Below are positions 53,945 to 63,637 of a DNA stretch of 64,000 nucleotides, in pieces (positions within the stretch are counted from its first letter, which is position 1; each line of letters begins with the position of its first letter). The notes under the pieces are model-generated. The model was not told the DNA's origin and did not search any database. It was given only the letters and a program-made list of their open reading frames with translations. Location: assembly GCA_020831825.1 (NCBI GenBank), contig JAFIFW010000005.1, positions 310,001-374,000 on the forward strand, given 5' to 3'. The translations under genes were made by a program, and so were the position numbers. This stretch comes from Methylophaga sp. Its GTDB lineage: Bacteria > Pseudomonadota > Gammaproteobacteria > Nitrosococcales > Methylophagaceae.

Positions 53945-55585
53945 TTAAAGAATGCAGATTTTCTGCTTGAGTCCCTCATGCAGAATCGAGTGATTTAGAG
54001 AGTAATCAATCGCCAGATCAATGAGATGCACGCCTTTGCTATTCAGCGATTGTTCCAGGATACGGGCAAACTCTGGAAAGCTCTCGGGTCGATGGCCGAT
54101 GGCACCATAAGATTCGGCATATTTAACAAAATCGGGATTGCCAAAGCTGAGCCCGAAGTCCTTGAAGCCCATGCCTTGCTGCTTCCATTTGATCATGCCA
54201 AAACCATTGTCGTTGAAAATGACCACCACCAGATCCAGGCCAAGTCTGACTGCCGTTTCCAGTTCCTGAGAATTCATCATGAAGCCGCCATCGCCACAGA
54301 CAGCCATCACTTTTCTTTCAGGGTGATGCAGTTTTGCCATCATTGCAGTTGGCAGGCCTGCTCCCATGGTCGCCAGAGCATTGTCCAGCAACAGGGTATT
54401 GTTGTCGTAACAGGGATAATTGCGGGCAAACCAGACTTTGTAGATGCCGTTGTCCAACGCCACAATATCCTGTTCCCCCATGCATCTGCGAATGGTGGCA
54501 ACAGCCGCCTGAGGCAACACCGGAAAACGGTCATCCTCGCTGTAATGTGACAAACGTTCCTGAACTTCCTGCTTGACCCGATAATAGTAGGAGAAGTCCC
54601 AATGTGGTTGTGGCGTGAGTTTGTCGGTCAGGCGATTGATGGACGTCGCGATATCGCCGATGACATCCAGTTGCGGGAAGTAAACCGGGTCAACTTCAGC
54701 GGCGTTGAAGTTGATATGGATGACTTTTGCCCCGCCATCAGTCATGAAAAAAGGCGGTTTTTCAACCTCATCGTGGCCGACATTTATAATCAAGTCAGCC
54801 CGATCAATCGCACAGTGTAAAAAGTCGGATTCAGACAATGCTGCCGTGCCCAGGTAGCTGTCATGCCGTTCATCGATAACGCCTTTACCCAGTTGTGTAT
54901 TGAAAAAAGGGATGCCGGTTTTTTCGACAAAACGAGTCAGCGCCTTACTGGAACGTTTGCGGTTGGCGCCAGCGCCGATCAATACCAGAGGCATTGTCGC
55001 TGAGCTGATCATGTCGATGGCCTGCTTGATTGCCGTATTATCTGCATCGGGCCTTCGAATGGTTTCTACGGTATAGATTCGCTCGGAAGCTTCTTCTGCC
55101 GCAATATCTTCAGGCAGTTCGATGTGGACGGCACCTGGCCGCTCCTCGACAGCGATACGGAACGCTTCTCTGACGATGGCTGCGACCGTATTGCCATGCA
55201 CCACCTGTTTGGTGAACTTGGTGATGGGGCGCATCATATTGACGGTATCGATAATCTGAAACAAGGCCTGCTTGCTGGCTTTGATAGGTTTTTGGCCGGT
55301 AATGACCAACATCGGCATACCGCCAAGCTGGGCATAGGCCGCGGGTGTCACCAGATTGGTAGCACCTGGACCTAGTGTGGACAAACAGACACCAGGTTTG
55401 CCGGTCAGGCGGCCATAATTGGCAGCCATGAATCCTGCACCTTGTTCATGGCGGGTGACAATGAGTTTGATTGATGAGTGTTGCAGCGCATCCAGAAAGT
55501 CGAGGTTTTCCTCACCTGGAATTCCAAAAATATACTCAACACCTTCGTTCTCAAGCGCTTTGACAAAAAGATCAGCGGTCTTCAT
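53945..55585 (-). CDS. Acetolactate synthase large subunit (AlsS/IlvB type)
   Basis: 546 residues from ATG 55585, which has AGGA eight bases upstream; a 12-residue N-terminal extension in frame is unlikely. TPP enzyme with the activating Glu in YIFGIPGEENLDFLDAL, central domain PLVLIGAGANRKRSS, and the TPP/Mg motif VCGDGGFMMNSQELETA ending in NDNGFGMIKW. No ilvN small subunit follows. That, and the neighbouring aldehyde dehydrogenase, favour a catabolic or overflow role over valine synthesis. Related TPP enzymes cannot be excluded. Confidence 0.88.
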   Translation of the reverse strand: MKTADLFVKALENEGVEYIFGIPGEENLDFLDALQHSSIKLIVTRHEQGAGFMAANYGRLTGKPGVCLSTLGPGATNLVTPAAYAQLGGMPMLVITGQKPIKASKQALFQIIDTVNMMRPITKFTKQVVHGNTVAAIVREAFRIAVEERPGAVHIELPEDIAAEEASERIYTVETIRRPDADNTAIKQAIDMISSATMPLVLIGAGANRKRSSKALTRFVEKTGIPFFNTQLGKGVIDERHDSYLGTAALSESDFLHCAIDRADLIINVGHDEVEKPPFFMTDGGAKVIHINFNAAEVDPVYFPQLDVIGDIATSINRLTDKLTPQPHWDFSYYYRVKQEVQERLSHYSEDDRFPVLPQAAVATIRRCMGEQDIVALDNGIYKVWFARNYPCYDNNTLLLDNALATMGAGLPTAMMAKLHHPERKVMAVCGDGGFMMNSQELETAVRLGLDLVVVIFNDNGFGMIKWKQQGMGFKDFGLSFGNPDFVKYAESYGAIGHRPESFPEFARILEQSLNSKGVHLIDLAIDYSLNHSILHEGLKQKICIL

Positions 55586-55698
55586 TGGTGGCGTCCTGTG
55601 AGTTAGTCCATGTAGGGTCACCCAGCTCAGGTGGCTTCTCTTGTTTTAACACAGCGTTGTGCTTGATGTGATCGGTTTTAACGATTGTATCCAGATAG

Positions 55699-56505
55699 CT
55701 AGAAGGCTGTGACAGCAATTTCCACCCGCCGGTTGCGAGCCCGGTTTCCTGGAGAGTCATTTTCGGCGACTGGTTGAGTATCACCATAACCTTCAATGCG
55801 GAAACGGCTCTCAGGCAATGCCGAACGTTCTATCAGTTCATGCACAACAGACGTCGCCCGTGATGCCGAAAGTTCCCAGTTGGAACGTAAGAGCCCACCT
55901 GCCAAAGGCACATTATCTGTATGTCCGGAAACAACAAACATGCCATCAATGGCAGTGAGCGTCCCGGCAATCACATCCAGCACCGGCATAATTTCGCGCT
56001 TGAGTTCAGCACTGCCTGAAGAGAAAGAGGCTTGATCTTCAAGCGTGATAAGAATCCTGTCTTCTCGAGTTTCGATATTAAGCATACCTTGGGCAATTTC
56101 ATCTTGAAGTAGCTCGCGTAAGGTGTCGACCTGCTGATTTCGCATGGCTTGCATGAATAATTCAACATCATCGGTGCGTAAATGTGCCTGATCCGGATCA
56201 ACGGCCTGATAGCGAACATCCAGTGGAAGATCGTCTGTAGGATTGGGGGAAAATGTTTGCGAGATGACCGAGGTGCTCATCGGAATTTCCAGCGGATCGA
56301 TTTCAGCATCCACACCAAAGGCATCGGCCATCGAAGCGGCCATGGTGCGATATTTGATGATGTCAATTTCAGACATGGACAACAGCAAGATGAAAAAACA
56401 CAGTAACAAGGTCATCAAGTCCGCCATTGTCGCAATGTAGCGAGGAATGGTGGTTTCTTTCTTGCCTGGTTGTTTTCGCGGTGTTTCCTGTGCCGCCTCA
56501 CTCAT
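55699..56505 (-). CDS. motB: MotB/PomB-like flagellar stator protein
   Basis: 268 residues. One N-terminal helix YIATMADLMTLLLCFFILLLSMSEI with the proton/ion-conducting Asp29. A periplasmic linker, then an OmpA-type peptidoglycan-binding domain with FSSGSAELKREI, VSGHTDNVPLAGG and NRARNRRVEI. MotB needs MotA (or PomA), normally the gene just upstream. Here the 552 bases upstream contain no motA and the next gene is divergent, so this is an orphan stator gene or a MotB-like protein used elsewhere. Confidence 0.9.
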   Translation of the reverse strand: MSEAAQETPRKQPGKKETTIPRYIATMADLMTLLLCFFILLLSMSEIDIIKYRTMAASMADAFGVDAEIDPLEIPMSTSVISQTFSPNPTDDLPLDVRYQAVDPDQAHLRTDDVELFMQAMRNQQVDTLRELLQDEIAQGMLNIETREDRILITLEDQASFSSGSAELKREIMPVLDVIAGTLTAIDGMFVVSGHTDNVPLAGGLLRSNWELSASRATSVVHELIERSALPESRFRIEGYGDTQPVAENDSPGNRARNRRVEIAVTAF

Positions 56506-57057
56506 GATCGACTCCGGCTATCCGGGTGGTATTCAAAATCGAAAAGCCCAATCTCTGCTGCCTTTCACAGATGCGTCTTCGAGTGACTGCTTTTCCACCA
56601 ACGAGATAGAAATTAAGGAGCAACAAGCCTGTTTTGAACCTTGGCTAATTGGACTGTGTTCACTTTAGCCGAGTCAGCAGCTCAGGTACAGCAACTTGTC
56701 CACAATTTCGAATGGCCATTGCGACGGAGAAAAGTTTCCTAAACAACGGCTTAGCAATTCTGAGCTGAACGTGCGTATGACTCTTGTCATTATGTGATGA
56801 ATTCAATCGAACAAACTATGTCGATTCTCAGTCCTGGTTTTCTCTTGCAAAGATGGTATTCCGGCCTGCCCTTACAATTGCACAGTACACGCCGCTGCGC
56901 TTAAACTAGGGCGTGCACAATGTTTTCGCCAATCGACATGATCCGCGCTGATGCGCCGTTGCATCAACTAAACTCAAACAGGTCGTTGATGCGGCTGTAC
57001 TCTCGATTACCACACTTAGCTATCAGTCGGACAAGCATCTGAGACCATGACGGGGCA
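56506..57057. other. 552-bp region without a recognisable gene
   Basis: Divergent promoter region between motB and the GGDEF-EAL gene. I looked for a motA remnant and for a FliA promoter on the minus strand and found neither. A few short ORFs lack ribosome sites and family resemblance. Confidence 0.6.
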
Positions 57058-60000
57058 GTGATTAAAAGCTATGACGCAAACCAGATGAAAGGCCTTACGG
57101 ACAGGCCGTTTTCAACCCGCAGCATCTACAAATGCATGGTCGCGGTGATTGCAATGTTGCTGCTGGCTGGTGCGATTTACGTCAATCACCTGCTGCAACA
57201 ACGACATATGGCGAGCCTTATCGCTGAAACCCAGCAGAGTCTCAGTCATTTCCAGAACCGGCTGGTCACCAATCTCCAGGGGCATATTCAAACGGTTCGT
57301 GGTCTGCCAGCCGTGTTTGCGGTGAAACCTGAATTGACGGAAGCAGAGTTTGAAGTCGCCATGGCTCATCTGTTTAACGAACCGCTTCAGTTGCGCAATA
57401 TCGCTGCGGCTCCGGAGATGGTGATTCGCTACATGTACCCTATGCAGGGCAATGAAGCCGCATTGGGATTGGATTATCGTCTAGAACCTGCGCAGTTTGA
57501 AGCTGCAGAAAGAGCCCGAATCAATCGTGAACTGGTGTTGGCCGGACCGCTTGAACTCGTCCAAGGAGGTCAGGGGTTGATTACCCGGATCCCGGTTTTT
57601 CTGAAAAACGAGCACGGCGATGAGTATTTCTGGGGACTGATTTCTGCGGTCATTGACGCCGAACAGTTTTTCCAAGCCAGCGGTTTGATTGCTTCTCAAA
57701 TGCCCGTTGAAATGGCCATTCGAGGCAAAGATGGGCTTGGTGAGTTCGGAGAGGTTTTTTGGGGCGACGCGACGCTTTTTGAACAGCCAGTGACGCTGAT
57801 GGATCTGCAATTACCAGAGGGTTACTGGCAGTTGGCAGCTCAGCCACTCGGTGGTTGGGAGCTGCCTGCCCGCACAGTCTGGCAGATCCGTGTTTTGGTG
57901 TTTGGGGTCGCCTTAGCCGTCTTTGCAGTGTTTCTGGGATTTATTCGTTTCATGTTTGCGGCTTCACTGGCCGGCATTAAATTTCGCAAGCTGATAGAAA
58001 ATTCACCAGTGCCGTATTTGATGATTGATCGTCAGGGTCATATTAACTTTGCCAATCAGGCTTTCATCGAGAATTATGGTTACTCGGCAGCACAACTTGG
58101 TGATTTGAATCAGTGGTGGCAAAAAACCGAAGTGAGCGATGCCTGTCGAGAGCTAGTTATAGATTGGATGCTCACTGGCAACACATCAACCAATGGTGCC
58201 ATGATCGAGGATGAACTCACAATCACCTGTTGCAATGGGCAGACACGGCATGCGTTGTTAAGCAGTTCTATTCTTAAAGATACGCACAGTGATGAGTTGT
58301 TGCTTATGATTTACGACATCACCTTGCGAAAACTGGCCGAGGAACAACAGCGTTTTTCCGCCAGAGTGTTTGCTCAGGCTCATGAAGGCATCATGATTAC
58401 CGACATGAATGGCATCATTCTCGATGTTAACCCGGCCTTTTGCGAGATCACCGGATACCCGCGGGAAGAAGTGCTGGGTCAGACGCCTGCATTATTGAAG
58501 TCGGGCAAGCATCCTCCGACATTCTATGCGCTGATGTGGGAAGCTATTCAGGATCAAGGATACTGGCAAGGTGAAGTCTGGAACCGCAAGAAAAATGGTG
58601 AGCTGTACGCTGAATTATTGACCATCTCAGCGCTGAGTGATGATCAACATGAGGCACGGCACTACGTCGGCATGTTCTCTGACATTACACAGAGTAAACA
58701 GCAGCAAGAAACTCTGGAGCTGATGGCACACTATGATGTGTTGACCAAGTTGCCAAACCGGGTACTGTTTGCCGATCGTTTCTCTCAGGCGCTGGCGCAC
58801 AGTAAACGAACCGACACCTGGTTGGGTGTCTGCTTTCTTGATCTGGATAATTTCAAGCCGGTCAACGACAAATATGGCCATGAAGTGGGTGACCAATTGC
58901 TGGTTCAGGTGGCGAGACGGCTTGATGAAATCGTCCGAGACGAAGATACCATCTCGCGCTTTGGCGGTGATGAGTTTGCCATTTTGTTTCGCGATCTTGA
59001 GAGTTACTCGCAGTGTGAACTGATGCTGCAGCGTATTCACCATGCGCTCGCCAAGCCCTATTTCATTAATGGTCAGCAGATTGAAATCAGTGCCTCCAGT
59101 GGCGTTGCACTCTATCCGCAAGACGATTCGGATCTCGATACCTTGCTGCGCCATGCTGATCAGACCATGTACCAGGCAAAACTCACTGGTAGAAACACTT
59201 ATCGATTATTTAATCTCGAGCAAAATCAGCAGGCGATAGAACGCCACAACCTGCTGGTTCGGCTGCGAGAAGCTCTGGATGCCGGTGAGTTTGAGCTTTT
59301 CTATCAACCCGAAGTCAACATGAAAACCGGTGCAGTGGTTGGTGTTGAGGCACTGATTCGCTGGCGTCACCCGGAAAAAGGGCTTCAGGCACCGATCACA
59401 TTTTTACCGGCGCTGGCTGGCAGCACTTTGGAAAATGAACTGGGTGACTGGGTGATCAGAGAGGCACTGCAGCAGCTTCAGCAATGGCAGGAGCAGGGCC
59501 ATAAAATACTGTTGAGCATCAATATCGCTGCTCAACATATGCAGTCGAAGGATTTTGTCAGCAATCTTGCCAACCGATTGAGCGAATATCCCAAACTCAA
59601 AGCCGGTAACGTCCAGTTGGAAATTTTGGAAAGCAGCGCTTTGGGAGATGTAAGGGCAATAGGTCAGGTCATCAAGCAATGTGAGGCGCTCGGCGTAGTG
59701 ATTGCGTTGGATGATTTTGGCACCGGTTATTCATCGCTGACACATTTACGCCACCTGGCGGCCCAGACGATAAAAATTGACCAGAGTTTTGTTCGAGACA
59801 TGCTGGATGACCCGCATGACTTCACGATTGTTGACGGTGTTATCGGATTGGCAAAGGCTTTTAACAGACAGTTGGTCGCCGAAGGCGTAGAAACCGAAAG
59901 TCACGGCATGATGTTGCTGATGATGGGCTGCGAACTGGCACAGGGCTATGGCATTGCCAGGCCAATGCCCGCACAGGATGTGGCTGGCTGGTTGCAAAAT

Positions 60001-60402
60001 TATCAGCCAAATCAGCAATGGCTGGCGTTTGCTGCCGCGACACTCAGTTCTGCGGATCGCGATCTGCAGTTGTTTCAATTGACCACTCGGCATTGGTATC
60101 AGCAGTTGAGTCAAAAACTGAGTGAGCCACAATCAGAGTCGGCCTGGCCGATTATTCACGCCCATGAGTGTCATTGTGGCGTCTGGTTGCGACTAGCAAA
60201 AATTGAGGGACTGTTTGATAGTGACTGGCTGCAGGCACTTGAATCAGCTCACAAAGATCTGCACAAAGCCGCTGAGCGCCTCAAACATGCCAGTCTGCAC
60301 TCGGATGAACCCCTGACGACACGGGACATTCAAGCGCTGGATGAGGCCTATCAGCAGTTAAACGAAACCTTGGAACGGGCAGTATCAGATCCAGAAAGTT
60401 GA
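57058..60402 (+). CDS. CHASE-PAS-PAS-GGDEF-EAL protein with C-terminal CZB-like domain
   Basis: 1114 residues. Helix about 28-45, periplasmic CHASE-type domain about 80-260, helix about 280-305, two PAS units (about 315-560). GGDEF has FLDLDNFKPVNDKYGHEVGD, active GGDEF and an I-site RDED five residues before it. EAL domain starts with VGVEALIRWRHP and has DDFGTGYSSL and the late IKIDQSFVRD, so both active sites look intact. The last 110 residues resemble a zinc-sensing CZB domain: RHWYQQL (His1012), HECHCGVWL (Cys1040), ESAHKDLH (His1065, His1069). It would make or degrade c-di-GMP under external, internal and possibly zinc control. The start is GTG 57058 or ATG 57085. Confidence 0.92.
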   Translation: MIKSYDANQMKGLTDRPFSTRSIYKCMVAVIAMLLLAGAIYVNHLLQQRHMASLIAETQQSLSHFQNRLVTNLQGHIQTVRGLPAVFAVKPELTEAEFEVAMAHLFNEPLQLRNIAAAPEMVIRYMYPMQGNEAALGLDYRLEPAQFEAAERARINRELVLAGPLELVQGGQGLITRIPVFLKNEHGDEYFWGLISAVIDAEQFFQASGLIASQMPVEMAIRGKDGLGEFGEVFWGDATLFEQPVTLMDLQLPEGYWQLAAQPLGGWELPARTVWQIRVLVFGVALAVFAVFLGFIRFMFAASLAGIKFRKLIENSPVPYLMIDRQGHINFANQAFIENYGYSAAQLGDLNQWWQKTEVSDACRELVIDWMLTGNTSTNGAMIEDELTITCCNGQTRHALLSSSILKDTHSDELLLMIYDITLRKLAEEQQRFSARVFAQAHEGIMITDMNGIILDVNPAFCEITGYPREEVLGQTPALLKSGKHPPTFYALMWEAIQDQGYWQGEVWNRKKNGELYAELLTISALSDDQHEARHYVGMFSDITQSKQQQETLELMAHYDVLTKLPNRVLFADRFSQALAHSKRTDTWLGVCFLDLDNFKPVNDKYGHEVGDQLLVQVARRLDEIVRDEDTISRFGGDEFAILFRDLESYSQCELMLQRIHHALAKPYFINGQQIEISASSGVALYPQDDSDLDTLLRHADQTMYQAKLTGRNTYRLFNLEQNQQAIERHNLLVRLREALDAGEFELFYQPEVNMKTGAVVGVEALIRWRHPEKGLQAPITFLPALAGSTLENELGDWVIREALQQLQQWQEQGHKILLSINIAAQHMQSKDFVSNLANRLSEYPKLKAGNVQLEILESSALGDVRAIGQVIKQCEALGVVIALDDFGTGYSSLTHLRHLAAQTIKIDQSFVRDMLDDPHDFTIVDGVIGLAKAFNRQLVAEGVETESHGMMLLMMGCELAQGYGIARPMPAQDVAGWLQNYQPNQQWLAFAAATLSSADRDLQLFQLTTRHWYQQLSQKLSEPQSESAWPIIHAHECHCGVWLRLAKIEGLFDSDWLQALESAHKDLHKAAERLKHASLHSDEPLTTRDIQALDEAYQQLNETLERAVSDPES

Positions 60403-60445
60403 TCCTGCAAAATTCCCTATTTACCTAGCACAGATAAGTACATTG

Positions 60446-61303
60446 ATGTCAGCAACATTAGAAAACACCTTGCCGAGCGGATTTGAGATCCCGCCGCAAC
60501 CTGCGATACTGCAAGCCTTGAGAAATGAGCATGCCAAGAAAATGCCTGCGATGACGGCTTTTGCCGAAATCATTTCCAAGGATATTGCGCTGGCAGCAAA
60601 TGTACTGAAAACAGTCAATTCAGCTCAATTTGGTTTGCCCAATAAAATTTCAGATATCCGCAGTGCAGTGGTGCTGCTGGGCATGGATGCCGTTGAGAAT
60701 CTGGTCAACTTCTACGAGCTGCGTAAATCGCTGTCTGGCAAAGCCAGCATCTCACTGGAAAAGTTCTGGGACCAGGCCAACCATACCGCTGAAATGATGT
60801 TGATGTTGCATGCTGCGCTCAATATGGGGGATGACAGTTGTCCGAAGGAAGATGCCTATAGCTTTGGCTTGTTTCGGGATTGTGGTATTCCACTGATAGC
60901 GATGAAATTTCCGGATTACAAACAGGTTTTGCAAACTGCAAACAATAGTCCAGAGCGAGTATTCACTGCGGTCGAGAATGATTTCTATCCAACCGATCAT
61001 GCGGTGATTGGTTTTTTTATTGCCAAATCCTGGCATCTTCCCGATACCTTGATTGAGTTGATACTCAGGCATCATGATGATAGTTTTTTGACAGACAAAA
61101 CGGTCGCAGCCAGGCAAAAGACCTTGTACGCGATGATAAAACTGGCCAGTAATATCCTCAGTCATGTGAAATATCAGAAGCCGGATAGTGAGTGGTTGCT
61201 TGCTTCTGCTGAGGCATTGGACTGGCTTAAGCTCAGTGAACTGGATTATGAAGAGTTGCATGCTGATCTGGCAGAGCGATTTGCCATTGAGTTTGATCTC
61301 TAG
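60446..61303 (+). CDS. HDOD-domain signalling protein
   Basis: About 285 residues, a single HDOD domain (degenerate HD): LPSGFEIPPQPAILQALRN, SKDIALAANVLKTVNSAQFG, LGMDAVENLVNFYELR, and SFGLFRDCGIPLIAMKFPDY. HDOD proteins lack phosphohydrolase residues and act as regulatory scaffolds in c-di-GMP and stress pathways. ATG 60446 is preferred over a TTG three bases earlier. It follows the GGDEF-EAL gene by 43 bases on the same strand and may be co-transcribed. Confidence 0.9.
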   Translation: MSATLENTLPSGFEIPPQPAILQALRNEHAKKMPAMTAFAEIISKDIALAANVLKTVNSAQFGLPNKISDIRSAVVLLGMDAVENLVNFYELRKSLSGKASISLEKFWDQANHTAEMMLMLHAALNMGDDSCPKEDAYSFGLFRDCGIPLIAMKFPDYKQVLQTANNSPERVFTAVENDFYPTDHAVIGFFIAKSWHLPDTLIELILRHHDDSFLTDKTVAARQKTLYAMIKLASNILSHVKYQKPDSEWLLASAEALDWLKLSELDYEELHADLAERFAIEFDL

Positions 61304-61351
61304 CGCCCCCAACTTCTGTCTTTATGACAGATTTTTGAGGTTGAGAAGCCA

Positions 61352-63526
61352 ATGTTAGCAGCCGCACAGGAAGTGACACTCTCAGTTCAGGGAATGACCT
61401 GTGCTTCCTGTGTCAGTCGGGTTGAAAAAGCTTTGCGGTCAATTGCCGAAGTGGACGCAGGCAGTGTTCGAGTGAACCTGGCCTCAGAGCAAGCTCGATT
61501 CAAGCTCAACTCGGCAACTACATCAGACAAATTGATAGAAGCGCTCAGTAAGGCGGGTTATCAGGCGCAATTGCTTGATGCCTTACACCCCTCAAGCACA
61601 GCAAAGCACTCAAATAAAGGCTGGAAAGTCATTGTCGCCAGTCTATTGAGCGCACCACTGGTTTTACCGATGCTGCCAATGTTATTTGGCTATGAATGGC
61701 TGCTTAATGGCTGGATTCAATGGGCACTGGCAACGCCGGTGCAATTTTGGCTGGCTGCAGACTTTTACAAAAATGCCTGGAACGCTGTCCGCCGGTTCAG
61801 CGGCAATATGGATCTGCTGGTGGCGATTGGCACCTCTGCCGCATATGGTCTATCCATTTATCTGCATCTGGATGGTGAGACGCATCTCTATTTTGAGGCC
61901 TCAGCGGTCATCATCACCTTGGTGTTACTGGGCCGTTGGCTGGAAGCCCGGGCAAAGCGAAAAACGACGGAAGCCATTCAGGCCTTACAGGCACTTCGGC
62001 CTGATACCGTTCGAATCGTCAGGAAATCAGTGGTCATGGATTTGCCGATTGCTGAGTTGCGTCAGAATGATGTTTTTATGATTCGCCCCGGCGAACGCAT
62101 CGCCGCCGATGGCGTCATCATTGACGGCAATAGCCATGTGGATGAATCGATGCTGACCGGTGAGAGCCGGTCGGTCAGAAAACACATCGATGACAAGGTG
62201 ACCGGCGGCGCTGTCAATTTGGATGGTTTGATCACGGTTCGCGCCACAGCGGTCGGCGCGGAGTCGGTGCTGGCACAGATCATCAGAATGGTTGAAGATG
62301 CCCAGTCTGCCAAGCCGGATATTCAGCGGCTGGTGGATAAGGTCAGTTCGGTCTTTGTGCCGGTTGTGGTGGTGATTGCCCTGTTGACCCTGGCGGGTTG
62401 GTTGTTTGTCGGCGCTGGCTGGGAACGAGCAATTATTAATGCGGTGTCGGTACTGGTGATTGCCTGTCCTTGTGCATTGGGGCTGGCGACACCGGCTGCA
62501 ATTATGGCGGGCACCGGCGTTGCCGCCAGTTTTGGCATTTTGATCAAAGACGCACAGGCCTTGGAGCAGGCTTATCGCGTCAAAGCCGTGGTGTTTGATA
62601 AAACCGGCACGCTGACAGAGGGCAAGCCAGTACTCACTTCTGTTCATGTCGCTGAAAATGATAGTGCTGACAAGTTACTGCAACTTGCCTTCAGCCTTGA
62701 ACAATCCAGTCATCATCCCTTGGCGAGAGCCGTGACGGAGGCGGCCATTGAGCGATCTATCGAAGCGCTGCCAGCAGAAGAGTTAACGGAAATTGCAGGC
62801 CAGGGTTTACATGCACAAGTGCAGGGACGGCCATTATGGATTGGCAATCATACTCTGATGAAATCGCTTTCATTGACTGAATCGGCATTGGCCGAGTTGA
62901 TGCCGGTCAGTAGCAGTCAGCAGGACAGTGTTGCCTGGCTGGCCGCGGGCCATCCGGCTCGGCTGCTAGGGTGCATGACTTTTGCCGATGCCATCAAGCC
63001 AGGCAGCCGTCAGGCGGTGCAACAGTTGCAGACCATGAACATCATGACGGTGTTGATGACCGGAGATAATGAGGCTGCTGCATCCAAGGTGGCCAGTCAG
63101 CTTGAAATCGACACGGTGCTGGCCGACCAAACGCCTGACAGTAAAGCATTGGCCTTGCAGGATTTAAGAATACATCATCAACCTGTCGCCATGGTCGGCG
63201 ATGGCATTAACGACGCACCGGCGCTGGCTTCGGCAGACGTCAGCTTTGCAATGTCTACCGGCACTGATGTGGCAATGCATGCGGCCGATATCACCCTGAT
63301 GCGGGCCGATCCGGGCTTGGTCGCCGCCACCATTGATATTTCAAGGCGCACCTATCGGAAAATACGCCAGAATCTGTTCTGGGCGTTTATCTACAACCTG
63401 TGCGGCATACCCTTGGCCGCCTTTGGTTTTCTCAATCCGATGATAGCCGGTGGGGCCATGGCCTTGAGTTCAGTCAGCGTTGTAAGCAACGCTTTGCTGC
63501 TACGCCGTTGGCGACCAGGTCGGTAA
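61352..63526 (+). CDS. copA: Copper-exporting P1B-type ATPase CopA
   Basis: 724 residues. One N-terminal heavy-metal domain with GMTCASCVSRVEKAL (Cys17, Cys20). Membrane CPC motif in VIACPCALGLATPAAIMAG, phosphorylation site FDKTGTLTEGKP, ATP-binding SSHHPLARA and hinge MVGDGINDAPALA. Actuator TGES in SMLTGESRSV. The CPC plus HP-locus pattern is that of Cu(I) (or Ag(I)) exporters. No CueR operator was recognised in the 48-base gap upstream, which contains only a weak hairpin (61315-61331). Confidence 0.95.
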   Translation: MLAAAQEVTLSVQGMTCASCVSRVEKALRSIAEVDAGSVRVNLASEQARFKLNSATTSDKLIEALSKAGYQAQLLDALHPSSTAKHSNKGWKVIVASLLSAPLVLPMLPMLFGYEWLLNGWIQWALATPVQFWLAADFYKNAWNAVRRFSGNMDLLVAIGTSAAYGLSIYLHLDGETHLYFEASAVIITLVLLGRWLEARAKRKTTEAIQALQALRPDTVRIVRKSVVMDLPIAELRQNDVFMIRPGERIAADGVIIDGNSHVDESMLTGESRSVRKHIDDKVTGGAVNLDGLITVRATAVGAESVLAQIIRMVEDAQSAKPDIQRLVDKVSSVFVPVVVVIALLTLAGWLFVGAGWERAIINAVSVLVIACPCALGLATPAAIMAGTGVAASFGILIKDAQALEQAYRVKAVVFDKTGTLTEGKPVLTSVHVAENDSADKLLQLAFSLEQSSHHPLARAVTEAAIERSIEALPAEELTEIAGQGLHAQVQGRPLWIGNHTLMKSLSLTESALAELMPVSSSQQDSVAWLAAGHPARLLGCMTFADAIKPGSRQAVQQLQTMNIMTVLMTGDNEAAASKVASQLEIDTVLADQTPDSKALALQDLRIHHQPVAMVGDGINDAPALASADVSFAMSTGTDVAMHAADITLMRADPGLVAATIDISRRTYRKIRQNLFWAFIYNLCGIPLAAFGFLNPMIAGGAMALSSVSVVSNALLLRRWRPGR

Positions 63527-63548
63527 ACCGACCCGAAAAAAACAGAGT

Positions 63549-63562
63549 CTGATCCAGATCAA
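63549..63562 (+). promoter_or_regulatory. FNR/Anr/Dnr-like site upstream of ric
   Basis: CTGAT-CCAG-ATCAA, nine of ten matches to TTGAT-N4-ATCAA. A TATGAT -10-like hexamer follows at 63603-63608. That would put the site near -60 relative to the transcription start, a class I activator position. RIC/DnrN genes are known targets of FNR/Dnr and NsrR. Confidence 0.5.
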
Positions 63563-63637
63563 ATTAAGCGTGTTTTTCGATTTGCGACGGTCAGCATTTG
63601 CCTATGATTAGCGAAAGTCATTCCAAAGGAGATCCCA

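Noticed and set aside
56506..57057. Possible motA remnant or FliA promoter upstream of motB
   Set aside because: A TAAAG element exists on the minus strand, but the -10 at proper spacing does not match, and no MotA-like peptide is readable in any frame.
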